A stretch of DNA of 18,407 bases from an uncultured Collinsella sp. (lineage in GTDB: Bacteria; Actinomycetota; Coriobacteriia; Coriobacteriales; Coriobacteriaceae), in the NCBI GenBank assembly GCA_900549555.1, contig UROO01000031.1, forward strand, positions 1 to 18,407, read 5' to 3'. Both the position numbers and the translations under genes were made by a program. The first letter of the stretch is position 1. Each line of letters starts with the position of its first letter. Positions 6,658-14,924 of this stretch are shown piece after piece. Below the pieces are notes generated by a model. The model searched no databases. It was not told where the DNA came from and saw only the letters and a program-made list of their open reading frames with translations.

Positions 6658-8004
6658 ATGATCGATCGCTATACTCGCCCGGAGATGGGACACATCTTCT
6701 CCCTCGAGAACAAGTACGCCATTTGGCAGGAGATCGAGGTCCTGGCCTGCGAGGCCCAGGCGGAGCTCGGCGAGATCGGTATTTCTAAAGACGAAGCCCA
6801 GTGGATCCGCGATCACGCTAACTTTGAGAAGGCAAAGGTCGATGAGATCGAGGAAGTCACGCGCCACGACGTTATTGCTTTCCTGACCAACATGAAGGAG
6901 TACATCGACGCCGATGTTCCCGAGGGCGACCCCAAGCCCAGCCGCTGGGTCCACTACGGCATGACCAGTTCCGACCTGGGCGATACGGCTCTGTGCTACC
7001 AGCTCACCCAGGCCTGTGACCTGATCATCGAGGACGTCAAGAAGCTCGGCGAGATCTGCAAGCGTCGTGCCTTCGAGGAGCGCAACACACTCTGTGCCGG
7101 CCGTACTCATGGCATCCACGCCGAGCCGATGACCTTCGGTATGAAGTTTGGCTCTTGGGCCTGGGAGCTCAAGCGCGATCTGGACCGTCTCGAGGATGCC
7201 CGCAAGAACGTTGCCTTCGGTGCCATTTCGGGTGCTGTCGGCACCTACAGCTCCATCGAGCCGTTCGTCGAGGAGTACGTCTGCGAGCACCTGGGCCTGG
7301 TTCACGACCCGCTGTCCACGCAGGTCATCAGCCGCGATCACCACGCCTACCTTGCCGGCGTGCTTGCCACTACAGCGGCCACCTGCGAGCGTATCGCGAC
7401 CGAGGTCCGCAACCTGCAGAAGACCGATACGCTCGAGGCCGAGGAGCCCTTCCGCAAGGGCCAAAAGGGCAGCTCCGCCATGCCGCACAAGCGCAACCCC
7501 ATCACCATGGAGAAGGTCTGCGGCCTGTCACGCGTCGTGAAGTCCAACGCTCAGGTCGCCTTTGACAACGTTGCCCTGTGGCACGAGCGCGACATTTCGC
7601 ACTCTTCCGCCGAGCGTGTCGCCCAGGCCGATAGCTTCATCGCGCTCGACCACATGTTCCAGTGCCTCATTCGCGTTATCGACGGCCTGCAGCTGTATCC
7701 GGCCCGCATGATGGCCAATCTCAACAAGACCCGCGGCCTCATCTTCTCCTCCAAGGTGCTGCTTGCCCTCGTCGATACGGGCATCACCCGCGAGGACGCC
7801 TACGCTATCGTGCAGGAAAACGCCATGGCCACCTGGCACGAGGTGCAGGATTGTGTCTCTGGCCCCACCTTTAAGGAGCGCCTCGAGGCCGATCCGCGCT
7901 GCACCGTCAGCCAGGAGAAGCTCGATGAGATCTTTGATCCGTGGGACTTCCTCACCCGCATCGATACGGTTTTCGACCGCCTGGAGCAGCTGAACTTCGA
8001 GTAG
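6658..8004 (+). CDS. purB: Adenylosuccinate lyase
   Basis: 448 residues from the ATG with AAGGAG at 6647-6652; the open frame runs further upstream but without a ribosome site. PurB is a cytosolic homotetramer of the fumarase/aspartase superfamily. It splits SAICAR to AICAR and adenylosuccinate to AMP, each time releasing fumarate. Visible motifs are TSSDLGDTALC near residue 105, GRTHG with the expected catalytic His at 151, and the superfamily signature SSAMPHKRNP at 272-281 on the mobile loop with the catalytic Ser. Length is normal for the family. It is transcribed alone, with its own -10 box and terminator. purC lies 6.9 kb away, so the purine genes are scattered rather than in one operon. 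Confidence 0.98.
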   Translation: MIDRYTRPEMGHIFSLENKYAIWQEIEVLACEAQAELGEIGISKDEAQWIRDHANFEKAKVDEIEEVTRHDVIAFLTNMKEYIDADVPEGDPKPSRWVHYGMTSSDLGDTALCYQLTQACDLIIEDVKKLGEICKRRAFEERNTLCAGRTHGIHAEPMTFGMKFGSWAWELKRDLDRLEDARKNVAFGAISGAVGTYSSIEPFVEEYVCEHLGLVHDPLSTQVISRDHHAYLAGVLATTAATCERIATEVRNLQKTDTLEAEEPFRKGQKGSSAMPHKRNPITMEKVCGLSRVVKSNAQVAFDNVALWHERDISHSSAERVAQADSFIALDHMFQCLIRVIDGLQLYPARMMANLNKTRGLIFSSKVLLALVDTGITREDAYAIVQENAMATWHEVQDCVSGPTFKERLEADPRCTVSQEKLDEIFDPWDFLTRIDTVFDRLEQLNFE

Positions 8005-8047
8005 GGTTAACCTAATTCGACCGCTTGCGGATGCATTTCAACCTTTG

Positions 8048-8081
8048 GCGCCTTGCCCATCTTGGGTGAGGCGCATTTTTA
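8048..8081 (+). terminator. Terminator of purB
   Basis: GCGCCT-T-GCCCA pairs with TGGGT-G-AGGCGC around a short loop, followed by ATTTTTA. It starts 44 bases after the purB stop. Confidence 0.85.
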
Positions 8082-8108
8082 TCGCCGCATCAGCCCCGGG
8101 TATACAAT
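8078..8108 (+). promoter_or_regulatory. Promoter of the lipoprotein/diguanylate cyclase operon
   Basis: GGG-TATACAAT-G at 8101-8108 is a good -10 box, with a weak -35 (TTTATC, 8078-8083) 17 bases upstream inside the T run of the purB terminator. Transcription would start near 8114, past the ATG codons at 8053 and 8107, which supports the GTG at 8143 as the real start. Confidence 0.5.
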
Positions 8109-8142
8109 GAAATCCGGCTGCTGTTTCGATGAAGGGAGGCTT

Positions 8143-8979
8143 GTGCCCGGACGTATCAAGCGAGCCGCCACCGTCTCGTTTGCGCTCATGCTCCTTGTTG
8201 CCGCCTGTGCGGGCGCCCTGACGTATACCGTTCGAAGCAGTTCTTCCTCCTCGAATGAAGCCGACAAAGATCTCCCGGTACTCAAAATCGGCGTTACGGA
8301 TAACGACCCCTATGTGTATATCGATACCACGGGCGATTACGCCGGAATCGATATCGACATCGCCCGCGAGGCCTGCAAGCGCGCGGGAATCAAGCCACAG
8401 TTTGTCGATATTGACTGGAACGATCGCGACCGGCTGCTCAAAAACGGTGATATCGATTGCCTGTGGTGTGATTATTCTCCTTGTTATCGCGAGGATAAGT
8501 ATTACTGGACCGAGCCGTATCTAACCGTGACGGTCTCGGTTGCCGCCAAGAAAACGAGTGGCATCAATTCCTTGGCGCATCTCGATGGAAGCAAGACCAT
8601 CGCGGTGATTGCGGGTTCGGTGAGCGAACGCCGATTGCTCGCAGGGGATCTGGAAATTTCGCCGGACGTGCAAATCAAATCGTATGGTTCTGCCGAGCTC
8701 TGCAAAGCCGCCCTCGCCAAAGGGTATGTCGACTGTTGGATGGCGGACGTTCAGCCGCTTGACCGACTTGTCGCCCAGTATCCCGGCCTTTACCGCGTGT
8801 TCGCCGACAACATTATGACGGTCGATCTGGGCGTCGCGTTTGATGACAGCTATGAAGGACCGATCGTAAAGGATCTCAATACTGCATTGTTTGCCATGGA
8901 TCGAGATGGCACGATTGACCGTATTGTGGGCAATTACAAGACAGGAGCGATGACGGGCGGGCAAGGAGCAAATCCATGA
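8143..8979 (+). CDS. Solute-binding lipoprotein (SBP_bac_3 type)
   Basis: 278 residues from GTG 8143, chosen because GGGAGG lies just upstream (8134-8139) and the in-frame ATGs at 8053 and 8107 fall in the terminator and -10 box. The N-terminus is basic (RIKR), then hydrophobic, and ends in a lipobox-like VAAC (Cys22), so the protein is probably lipid-anchored outside the membrane. A Ser-rich linker leads to the family 3 binding fold used for amino acids and similar small ligands: LKIGVTDNDPYVYID, GIDIDIAREACKRAG, DCLWCDYSPCYREDKYYWTEPYL, and a second lobe with IAVIAGSVSERRL. No permease or ATPase gene is nearby. The stop overlaps the start of the diguanylate cyclase by 4 bases, so it is probably a ligand sensor for that enzyme rather than a transport component. 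The ligand cannot be read from sequence. Confidence 0.85.
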   Translation: MPGRIKRAATVSFALMLLVAACAGALTYTVRSSSSSSNEADKDLPVLKIGVTDNDPYVYIDTTGDYAGIDIDIAREACKRAGIKPQFVDIDWNDRDRLLKNGDIDCLWCDYSPCYREDKYYWTEPYLTVTVSVAAKKTSGINSLAHLDGSKTIAVIAGSVSERRLLAGDLEISPDVQIKSYGSAELCKAALAKGYVDCWMADVQPLDRLVAQYPGLYRVFADNIMTVDLGVAFDDSYEGPIVKDLNTALFAMDRDGTIDRIVGNYKTGAMTGGQGANP

Positions 8980-10775
8980 CAAATGATGAGCACCGCTTGC
9001 GTCGAAAGACTCTGACCGTCATAGCTGTCGGCGTTATTGTCAGCGCTGTCTTGTTAGGCCTGTTGTATACGGTTGGAACCCATCGCTGCCTCGAAAAAAC
9101 GCTTGGGTTTGGCCAAGAAACCATGGCGTTTTTGGAAAACGCTTGCGAAAAATATGACCGCTACGAACAGGGGAGAAAAACCGAAGAGACGCACGATTTG
9201 CTCGCCGCGGTCGAATCGTTTGCGACGTTCCTGTCCTCTGATCGCGTTGAGGTTAACGACGATCTTATCGAGCAATTTGTCCATGCCGAGAACCTTTCGG
9301 GGCTGATGGTCATGGACTCCGATGGCCATATGGCTGCCCACTACGACATCGATGGTCGCGATCCGCTCATGTTGTGGCGAGAGGAGCTGGCCTGTGCGCC
9401 GGTCGCATCGATGTATCAAGGTTCCAAAGTGACCTACTCAACTGTCGTCGAGCGCCGTGGTGTCGTTTTTGCCGTCTGTGCTATCCCGTATGGCGACGGC
9501 GTTGCCTTGGCATACCGCTCATTTGTTTCCGATCCAGCGGACGACTATTCATATGCCATAGCCGACGTGCTTTCGAACAGCACCTTCCACCAGGGCCCCA
9601 CGGTGCTTGTTATGGAGGATGCGGAGATTGTCTCATCCAACAGTGCCGATGCTGACATGTCGCTCGCCCGACTCCTCACCAGCGCAGGGGTTGAGTGGAA
9701 AGACGACGGCCTGACGCCCATCGAATATCGAGGAGACAAATGGTACGCCGTGCGTGCGGCATATAAGGACTACCGCCTGTTTGCGCTATATCCCAAATCT
9801 GAGGTCATGTCTGACAGGATTTCATTTGTCGCCGTCGGCGTTTTGGTGTGCCTTGCGTTTTGGGTCGTGGTGCTGTTGGCTCGGAATATCGTTGATCGCC
9901 GCAATTTGGTCGAAAAGGATAAGCAGCTCGGCATTATCAATGCCATAAGCGCCATCTACGATTCGACCTTCCTTTTGCATCTCGACACCCTCGAGATCGA
10001 GGGAATCAATATGTCGCCGACGATAGCGAAGATATTTGCCGAGCACGGCGAGGCATATGACTTTATGGACACGGTCTGCCGGGATATCGTGAGCCCCGAA
10101 AGCCGCGAAGCGGTTGTGGGACTCGTAGATATAAGTACGCTTCGCGAACGTATGGAGGGCGTACCGTACTTGGCTGCCGAGGTGCGAGATTGTCGAGGCG
10201 CTTGGTACTCGCTACAGGTTGTCCCCCAGCATCGCGATGAGCAAGGCCGGCTGGAGTCGGTCGTCGTGGCGACGCACAACATATCGATGGTCAAGCATGC
10301 CGAGGAGCTGACATACCAAGACAAACTGACGGGGCTTCGCAACCGCAACTACCTTGAATCGCGCGGAGATAGCCTGGTAAACGAGGGCTTGCCCGTGAGC
10401 GTGATTATGCTGGACTGCAATTATCTCAAGTGGACCAACGACATTTATGGTCACGAGATGGGGGATGAACTGCTGCGACGGACGGCGTCCGTGCTGCGGC
10501 GGGTGGCTGGTGCGGATTACCTGCCGATGCGCGTTGGCGGCGACGAGTTTTTGCTGGTTTGTTCCCATACTGACAATGAGTCTGCGCTCGGGCTGGAACA
10601 GGATCTTCGTCTCGGTCTTGCCGCGGTAAGCGATGAGGCCCTGACGGTCAGCGCATCGATTGGCGTGGCGACCGTCGAGACGGCTGGAAATACGCTGGCC
10701 GATGTATATCGTGTCGCCGACCACAATATGTATCGGGAGAAGCGCATGGTCCACGCACAGGGTGCGGACTGCTAA
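8976..10775 (+). CDS. Membrane diguanylate cyclase with extracellular sensor
   Basis: 599 residues; AAGGAG lies nine bases upstream and ATGA overlaps the preceding stop, which suggests translational coupling. TM1 (about 12-34) and TM2 (about 282-302) bracket an extracytoplasmic domain of about 245 residues that resembles a Cache-type sensor. A cytoplasmic PAS-like region (about 315-440) leads to a GGDEF domain (about 445-595). It contains DKLTGLRNRNYL, MLDCNYLKWTND and intact VGGDEF (521-525), so it should make cyclic di-GMP from two GTP. The RxxD inhibitory site normally five residues before GGDEF is not present; AGADYLPMRV stands there. There is no EAL domain. The neighbouring lipoprotein could deliver a ligand signal to the sensor domain, which is inference from gene order. 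Confidence 0.92.
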   Translation: MTNDEHRLRRKTLTVIAVGVIVSAVLLGLLYTVGTHRCLEKTLGFGQETMAFLENACEKYDRYEQGRKTEETHDLLAAVESFATFLSSDRVEVNDDLIEQFVHAENLSGLMVMDSDGHMAAHYDIDGRDPLMLWREELACAPVASMYQGSKVTYSTVVERRGVVFAVCAIPYGDGVALAYRSFVSDPADDYSYAIADVLSNSTFHQGPTVLVMEDAEIVSSNSADADMSLARLLTSAGVEWKDDGLTPIEYRGDKWYAVRAAYKDYRLFALYPKSEVMSDRISFVAVGVLVCLAFWVVVLLARNIVDRRNLVEKDKQLGIINAISAIYDSTFLLHLDTLEIEGINMSPTIAKIFAEHGEAYDFMDTVCRDIVSPESREAVVGLVDISTLRERMEGVPYLAAEVRDCRGAWYSLQVVPQHRDEQGRLESVVVATHNISMVKHAEELTYQDKLTGLRNRNYLESRGDSLVNEGLPVSVIMLDCNYLKWTNDIYGHEMGDELLRRTASVLRRVAGADYLPMRVGGDEFLLVCSHTDNESALGLEQDLRLGLAAVSDEALTVSASIGVATVETAGNTLADVYRVADHNMYREKRMVHAQGADC

Positions 10776-10888
10776 TCTTGTCTCCACTAGTCCAAGCATC
10801 GTAGGATGTTGAATCGGTGCTTACGAGAATAAGTCGGCCCAGGCGGGGATAATAGACGTCTGAAATTTCTTTCTGAGAGGGGAACGCA

Positions 10889-11152
10889 ATGATTAGTTTT
10901 GACTACAAGCCTCAGGGTGTATGTTCTCGCAATATCCACCTCAATCTTTCCGATGACGGCAGCAAGGTGCTGGGCGTCGAGTTTACCGGCGGCTGCGATG
11001 GCAACCTCAAGGCCATCTCCAGGCTGGTCGAAGGCGCTCCCGCCGACCGCGTGATCGAGGTTCTCGCGGGTAATACCTGCGGTATGAAAAAGACCTCTTG
11101 CGCCGATCAGCTTACGCGCGCTATTGAGGCCGCACGCGCCGAGATTGCCTAA
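10889..11152 (+). CDS. TSCPD domain protein (TIGR03905-like)
   Basis: 87 residues, ATG preceded by GAGAGGGGA. The whole protein is one TSCPD domain, a small fold also found at the C-terminus of some B12-dependent ribonucleotide reductases. Conserved cysteines are C12 (PQGVCSRNI), C36 (TGGCDGN), C64 (GNTCGMKKTSC) and C71, a pattern consistent with metal or redox chemistry. As a stand-alone protein its biochemical role is not established. TAATG joins its stop to the start of the next gene, so the two are translated together. The 113-base spacer before it contains a possible -10 (GATAAT, 10848-10853) but no clear terminator for the cyclase gene. Confidence 0.88.
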   Translation: MISFDYKPQGVCSRNIHLNLSDDGSKVLGVEFTGGCDGNLKAISRLVEGAPADRVIEVLAGNTCGMKKTSCADQLTRAIEAARAEIA

Positions 11153-12363
11153 TGGGTATCGTCGATCACATCAAGAACGGAATATCGCGTCGCGGCTTTG
11201 TGCTCGGTGGGGCTGCCGCGGGCGCCGCCACGGTGCTTGCCGGTTGCTCGAAAAAAACGGGCACCAGCGATGATGCCGCTGGCGAGCCGCAGGTTATCAA
11301 GGATGACTCAAAAATCGTCTCGATTACGGATGAGTACGAGGCCGTCGAAATCGACCTCGAGCCTGCAGCTTCATGGACATTGCCTCTGGGTACGCTGCTG
11401 TACTACTGCGATGGCGACTACGCTGCCGCGATGATGGCACCCGCATCGGCGCGGCATGCCAACACGCTCGGTGTGCTCAACTTGGGCGACGGTTCGCTCA
11501 CGACGCTCATCGAGGATCCCGTCGAAGGTACAGGGTATTCGTTTTACGATGTCCGCGCCGGCGATGGCGTATTTACTTGGGTCGAAATGAACTTTGCAAA
11601 CGCATCGTGGAAGCTCTATGCGCAAAATACGGCAGGTGCGTCGCTTGTCGGCGATGTAGTCGAGCTCGACCGAGGCGGCAAGGACTACGATCCGCCACTG
11701 TTTACGGCGTTCGGATCGTCCGTCATTTGGTACAAGATGCCTGCTGCAGGCGGCAATAAGACAAGTCATGACTCGTATTGCTACCGCCGCTCGCTCGATG
11801 AGGCAAAGGCCGAGGCCATTTGGAAGTCAACGGGTCGCTTTGCATCCGCCCCGCGTGTGAGTGACGGCATCTTGACCATCTCCCCGCGTGTGCGCAACGA
11901 CGAGGGCGTCTACTACGGCATGACGGCGATCGACCTGACGGACGGCAACAATACCAAGAGGGCTCAGTTGGTCCTTCCCTCATCGGTGTCACCCTTCGAG
12001 GCCGTGTATATGGGTGACACCTTCGTGTTCTCTATTGAGGCGACGTATAGCGGTGTGGGTAGCCTGGGCAACATGGGCACCTATATCGGTAACGAGGGCG
12101 GGCCGTACCTCTTCCTTTCGCGTGAGCCGCTCGCGTGTGCTGCGGGAAGGAAAAATAAATACCTGGTTAAAGTTCAGGCGTCGCATTTTTTGATTGACAC
12201 TTCGACTAAGACCTACGGCTCGCTTCTGTCGCCCGACCGAGCCTTGGAGTATGGCGATTATCCTGCTACGGCGGGTAAATCGAATACGTTTTTAACCTAT
12301 GCCACGGTGCGTAATGGCCAAGGAATCCCCGAGACGGTTACCGCCCGCCTGTTCTCTCTTTAG
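11152..12363 (+). CDS. Tat-exported lipoprotein, unknown function
   Basis: 403 residues; its ATG shares one base with the TAA of the TSCPD gene and has no strong ribosome site of its own. The N-terminus has a twin-arginine motif (SRRGFV, Arg13-Arg14), a Gly/Ala-rich hydrophobic stretch and the lipobox LAGC (Cys32), so it is folded before export and then lipid-anchored. The mature part has recurring short beta-like segments with Gly/Asp turns and W/Y residues (for example VFTWVEMNF, SVIWYKMPA, TFVFSIEATY). This suggests a beta-propeller of the kind that reports on or binds a surface ligand, but no blade motif is clear. It has no catalytic motif I recognise. Tat export could mean a cofactor, but none is evident. 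Confidence 0.8.
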   Translation: MGIVDHIKNGISRRGFVLGGAAAGAATVLAGCSKKTGTSDDAAGEPQVIKDDSKIVSITDEYEAVEIDLEPAASWTLPLGTLLYYCDGDYAAAMMAPASARHANTLGVLNLGDGSLTTLIEDPVEGTGYSFYDVRAGDGVFTWVEMNFANASWKLYAQNTAGASLVGDVVELDRGGKDYDPPLFTAFGSSVIWYKMPAAGGNKTSHDSYCYRRSLDEAKAEAIWKSTGRFASAPRVSDGILTISPRVRNDEGVYYGMTAIDLTDGNNTKRAQLVLPSSVSPFEAVYMGDTFVFSIEATYSGVGSLGNMGTYIGNEGGPYLFLSREPLACAAGRKNKYLVKVQASHFLIDTSTKTYGSLLSPDRALEYGDYPATAGKSNTFLTYATVRNGQGIPETVTARLFSL

Positions 12364-12421
12364 CGCCGAGGGGTTAAAAGGGCGCCAACGGGGGAATAAA
12401 CGCGTTGTAATTGTGAGTGCC

Positions 12422-12460
12422 GCCCGCCGAGCCGCCGCACTGTAGCGGTGCTCGGTGGGC
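12422..12460 (+). promoter_or_regulatory. Long GC-rich hairpin before the two-component operon
   Basis: GCCCGCCGAGC pairs with GCTCGGTGGGC, and the inner CCGC with GCGG, giving an almost complete 39-base hairpin. No T run follows (ATAGG), so it is not a standard intrinsic terminator. A possible -10 box (TAAAAT, 12471-12476) lies just after it with no good -35, and the hairpin occupies the place where a regulator might bind. It could also act as a 3' end for the upstream lipoprotein transcript. Confidence 0.5.
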
Positions 12461-12515
12461 ATAGGTGCGTTAAAATGGGCTTGTTCTTAGCTAATTGAGA
12501 CAGGGGGGCCGTGTT

Positions 12516-13238
12516 ATGGCTTCAGATGCAAAAAAGATTCTGCTGGTCGAGGACGAGAAGGCAATCCGTGACGCTGTCGCTGCCTATCTCGAGCGCGAGG
12601 GCTACTGGGTCGTTGGCGTCGGCGACGGCCAGTCTGCGATCGAGGAGTTCGAGAAGCACCAGTTCGACCTGGTTGTGCTCGACCTTATGCTCCCCAAGAT
12701 TCCCGGCGAGCGCGTTTGCCGCACTATTCGCGATACCTCGGATGTGCCCATTATCATGCTTACCGCCAAGGGCGAGATCGAGGATCGCATCATCGGCCTC
12801 GAGCTTGGCGCCGACGACTACCTGATCAAGCCGTTCTCGCCTCGCGAGCTCGTCGCCCGCGTCCGTGCCCTGTTCCGCCGTGCTCACCAGGCCGATGAGC
12901 CCGCCGTTGAGGTGCTCGACTTTGGCGATCTGGTCATTGACATCTCGGGCCACAAGATTTTGGTCGAGGGCAAGGAAGTCGACCTGACGGCCTCCGAGTT
13001 TAAGCTGCTCACCACGCTTGCCCGTCACCCCGGCCGCGTCTACAACCGCATGGAGCTGGTCGAGAAGGTGCTCGGCTACGACTTTGAGGGCTATGAGCGC
13101 ACCATCGACAGCCATGTGAAGAACCTTCGCGCCAAGCTGGGTGATGACCCCAAGAAGCCTAAGTGGCTCTACACCGTTCACGGCGTCGGCTATCGCTTTG
13201 AGGCTCCGGCCAAGACCGATAAGTCGGACGAGAAATAG
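12516..13238 (+). CDS. OmpR/PhoB-family response regulator
   Basis: 240 residues from ATG 12516, placed seven bases after AGGGGGG; the in-frame TTG at 12495 has no ribosome site. Residues 1-120 form a receiver domain with the acidic pocket E12-D13, phosphoacceptor D56 (VVLDLMLP), T83 and K105 (IKPFSPRE). Residues about 138-232 form a winged-helix DNA-binding domain with the typical DLTASEFKLLTTLARHPGRV, RTIDSHVKNLRAKLG and YTVHGVGYRF. It is a transcription factor phosphorylated by the kinase encoded 11 bases downstream. Targets are unknown; the inverted repeats just upstream could be autoregulatory sites. Confidence 0.95.
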   Translation: MASDAKKILLVEDEKAIRDAVAAYLEREGYWVVGVGDGQSAIEEFEKHQFDLVVLDLMLPKIPGERVCRTIRDTSDVPIIMLTAKGEIEDRIIGLELGADDYLIKPFSPRELVARVRALFRRAHQADEPAVEVLDFGDLVIDISGHKILVEGKEVDLTASEFKLLTTLARHPGRVYNRMELVEKVLGYDFEGYERTIDSHVKNLRAKLGDDPKKPKWLYTVHGVGYRFEAPAKTDKSDEK

Positions 13239-13249
13239 GGAAATCACAT

Positions 13250-14815
13250 ATGACACCTGCGCGCTTTGAAATCGGACAAAAGCACAAGCAGGAGAACGAG
13301 GCGGGTTCCAAGGCGAGTTGGAACACGCCTCGTTCCGATTCACGGCCAGCGATGAGCTATCCCTCGCGCATGGCATTGGCTTTTGCCCTGACGTCGCTCA
13401 TGACGGTATTGGTGCTGGTGGGCGTTGTCTCCGTTGTGTGGGGCACCGTCTTTTCGGATTACACGCGCTCTAATATCGTCGAGATCGCCAATTCTGCTGC
13501 CGAAAAGCTTGCGACGTCGTATGAGGAAAACGGCAATTGGACTGCGGGCGAGCTGCGCACGGTCGCGACATCGAGTTTGGTGTCCGACGACCTGAGTATG
13601 CAGGTCGTCAACAAGAAAGGCGTTGTCGTCTATGATGACTCATGGCCTTCGGCAAGTGCGACCGCCGATGTGCGCGAGAGTGAATCACCGTCGAGCAGCT
13701 CGAGCGGTAAAAAGGCCTCGCATAGCCCGGTCTCGTCGGCGCCCACCGACTCCGATAGCGTCGCCAACGTCGAAATCATAACGTCTTCTGGCGAGCATGT
13801 CGGACAGGTAAAGCTATGGGCCATCGGCTCCGATGCTCTGCTCACCAAGGCGGATTCTGCGTTTAGGGAGAAGACCTTTAACGCCATGGCTCTTGCCGCG
13901 GTTGTTGCAGTTTGTATTTCGGTCGTTATCGGGTCACTCGTGTCGCGCATGCTCACCAAGCCGATTCACCGTATTACCAGCACGGCCAAGCAAATTCGCG
14001 ACGGCGATCTGTCCGCTCGTACGGGCTTGCGCGGCGACGATGAAATCGATCAGCTGGGTGAGACCTTTGACGAGATGGCCACCTCGCTCGAGAAAGATAT
14101 GAAGCACGAAAAGCGCCTGACCTCGGATGTCGCACACGAGCTGCGCACGCCGCTTATGGCCATGCTTGCAACGGTCGAGGCCATGCAGGACGGCGTGTAT
14201 CCCACCGACGACGAGCATCTGGAGACGGTCGCTTCCGAGACGCGCCGCCTGGCTCGTTTGGTGCAGCAGATGCTCGACCTATCGCGTATGGAAAACAGCA
14301 CGGCGCCGCTCAATCTCGAACCGGTGGACATGGTTCCCTTTGTGCGGTCTATCGTCAACGCTCAGGAGCGCCTATTTGTTGACCGCGATCTGCGCTTGCG
14401 CTTTGCTGACGAGACCCAAGGTCACGACGATGTCGTCGAGGCCGATCCCGACATGATCACGCAGTGCGTCATCAACCTCATGAGCAACGCCATGCGCTAC
14501 ACCCCCGAGGGCGGTTGGGTCGTGGTGTCGGTGCTCAGTGACCGCAAGCATGTCAGTATTGCCGTTTCGGATACCGGTATCGGTATTGCCAAGGACGACC
14601 TGTCGCGCATCTTCGGGCGATTTTGGCGCGCAGATGCCAGCCGCGCCCGCGAAGCCGGCGGCCTGGGCGTTGGCCTCGCCGTGACCAAGCAAATCGTCGA
14701 GCGTCACCATGGCTACATATCCGTGGAGTCGGAGCTTGGAAAGGGTACGACTTTTACGATTCATCTGCCTCGCGAGCACACGGCGGACGTGGCATCTACT
14801 ACAATGGAGCACTAG
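13250..14815 (+). CDS. HAMP-containing sensor histidine kinase
   Basis: 521 residues from ATG 13250; the ribosome site is weak (AGGGAAA), and coupling to the regulator 11 bases upstream is likely. An unusual 40-residue hydrophilic N-terminus precedes TM1 (about 41-67). The extracytoplasmic sensor (about 68-210) contains a Ser-rich low-complexity insert (about 144-170). TM2 is about 211-232, followed by HAMP (about 233-285), then HisKA with the phosphorylated His296 in SDVAHELRTPL. The ATPase domain has the N box NLMSNAMRYTP (N413), G1 DTGIGI (441-446), F box FGRFWR and G2 GGLGVGL. All catalytic boxes are intact. It passes phosphate to D56 of the adjacent regulator. The signal cannot be inferred. 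Confidence 0.95.
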   Translation: MTPARFEIGQKHKQENEAGSKASWNTPRSDSRPAMSYPSRMALAFALTSLMTVLVLVGVVSVVWGTVFSDYTRSNIVEIANSAAEKLATSYEENGNWTAGELRTVATSSLVSDDLSMQVVNKKGVVVYDDSWPSASATADVRESESPSSSSSGKKASHSPVSSAPTDSDSVANVEIITSSGEHVGQVKLWAIGSDALLTKADSAFREKTFNAMALAAVVAVCISVVIGSLVSRMLTKPIHRITSTAKQIRDGDLSARTGLRGDDEIDQLGETFDEMATSLEKDMKHEKRLTSDVAHELRTPLMAMLATVEAMQDGVYPTDDEHLETVASETRRLARLVQQMLDLSRMENSTAPLNLEPVDMVPFVRSIVNAQERLFVDRDLRLRFADETQGHDDVVEADPDMITQCVINLMSNAMRYTPEGGWVVVSVLSDRKHVSIAVSDTGIGIAKDDLSRIFGRFWRADASRAREAGGLGVGLAVTKQIVERHHGYISVESELGKGTTFTIHLPREHTADVASTTMEH

Positions 14816-14873
14816 CTTTTCGCTATTCGGTGAAGGAGGGGCCGCGTTCCTGCCGCTCCGAGTTTGCGAAAAC

Positions 14874-14897
14874 ATGCGGGAAAGAACCCGCATTTCT
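14874..14897 (+). terminator. Probable terminator after the kinase gene
   Basis: ATGCGGG (14874-14880) pairs perfectly with CCCGCAT (14887-14893) around AAAGAA, followed by TTCTGT, a short T-rich tail. It sits 59 bases after the kinase stop and just before the purC ribosome site, so it could also be an attenuator of purC. No known purine riboswitch motif is seen in this spacer. Confidence 0.55.
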
Positions 14898-14924
14898 GTC
14901 GTATTTAGGTAAGGAGTGACTCAC

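Noticed and set aside
6616..7488. Minus-strand frame of 290 codons inside purB
   Set aside because: It is antisense to a clearly conserved enzyme and has no recognisable domain.
8053..8142. N-terminal extension of the solute-binding lipoprotein from ATG 8053 or 8107
   Set aside because: These codons lie in the purB terminator and the -10 box. The GTG at 8143 has a ribosome site and puts the lipobox at a normal distance.
14816..14924. Purine-related riboswitch before purC
   Set aside because: I looked for the conserved pieces of purine, PRPP and ZTP riboswitches and saw none; only a short hairpin is present.
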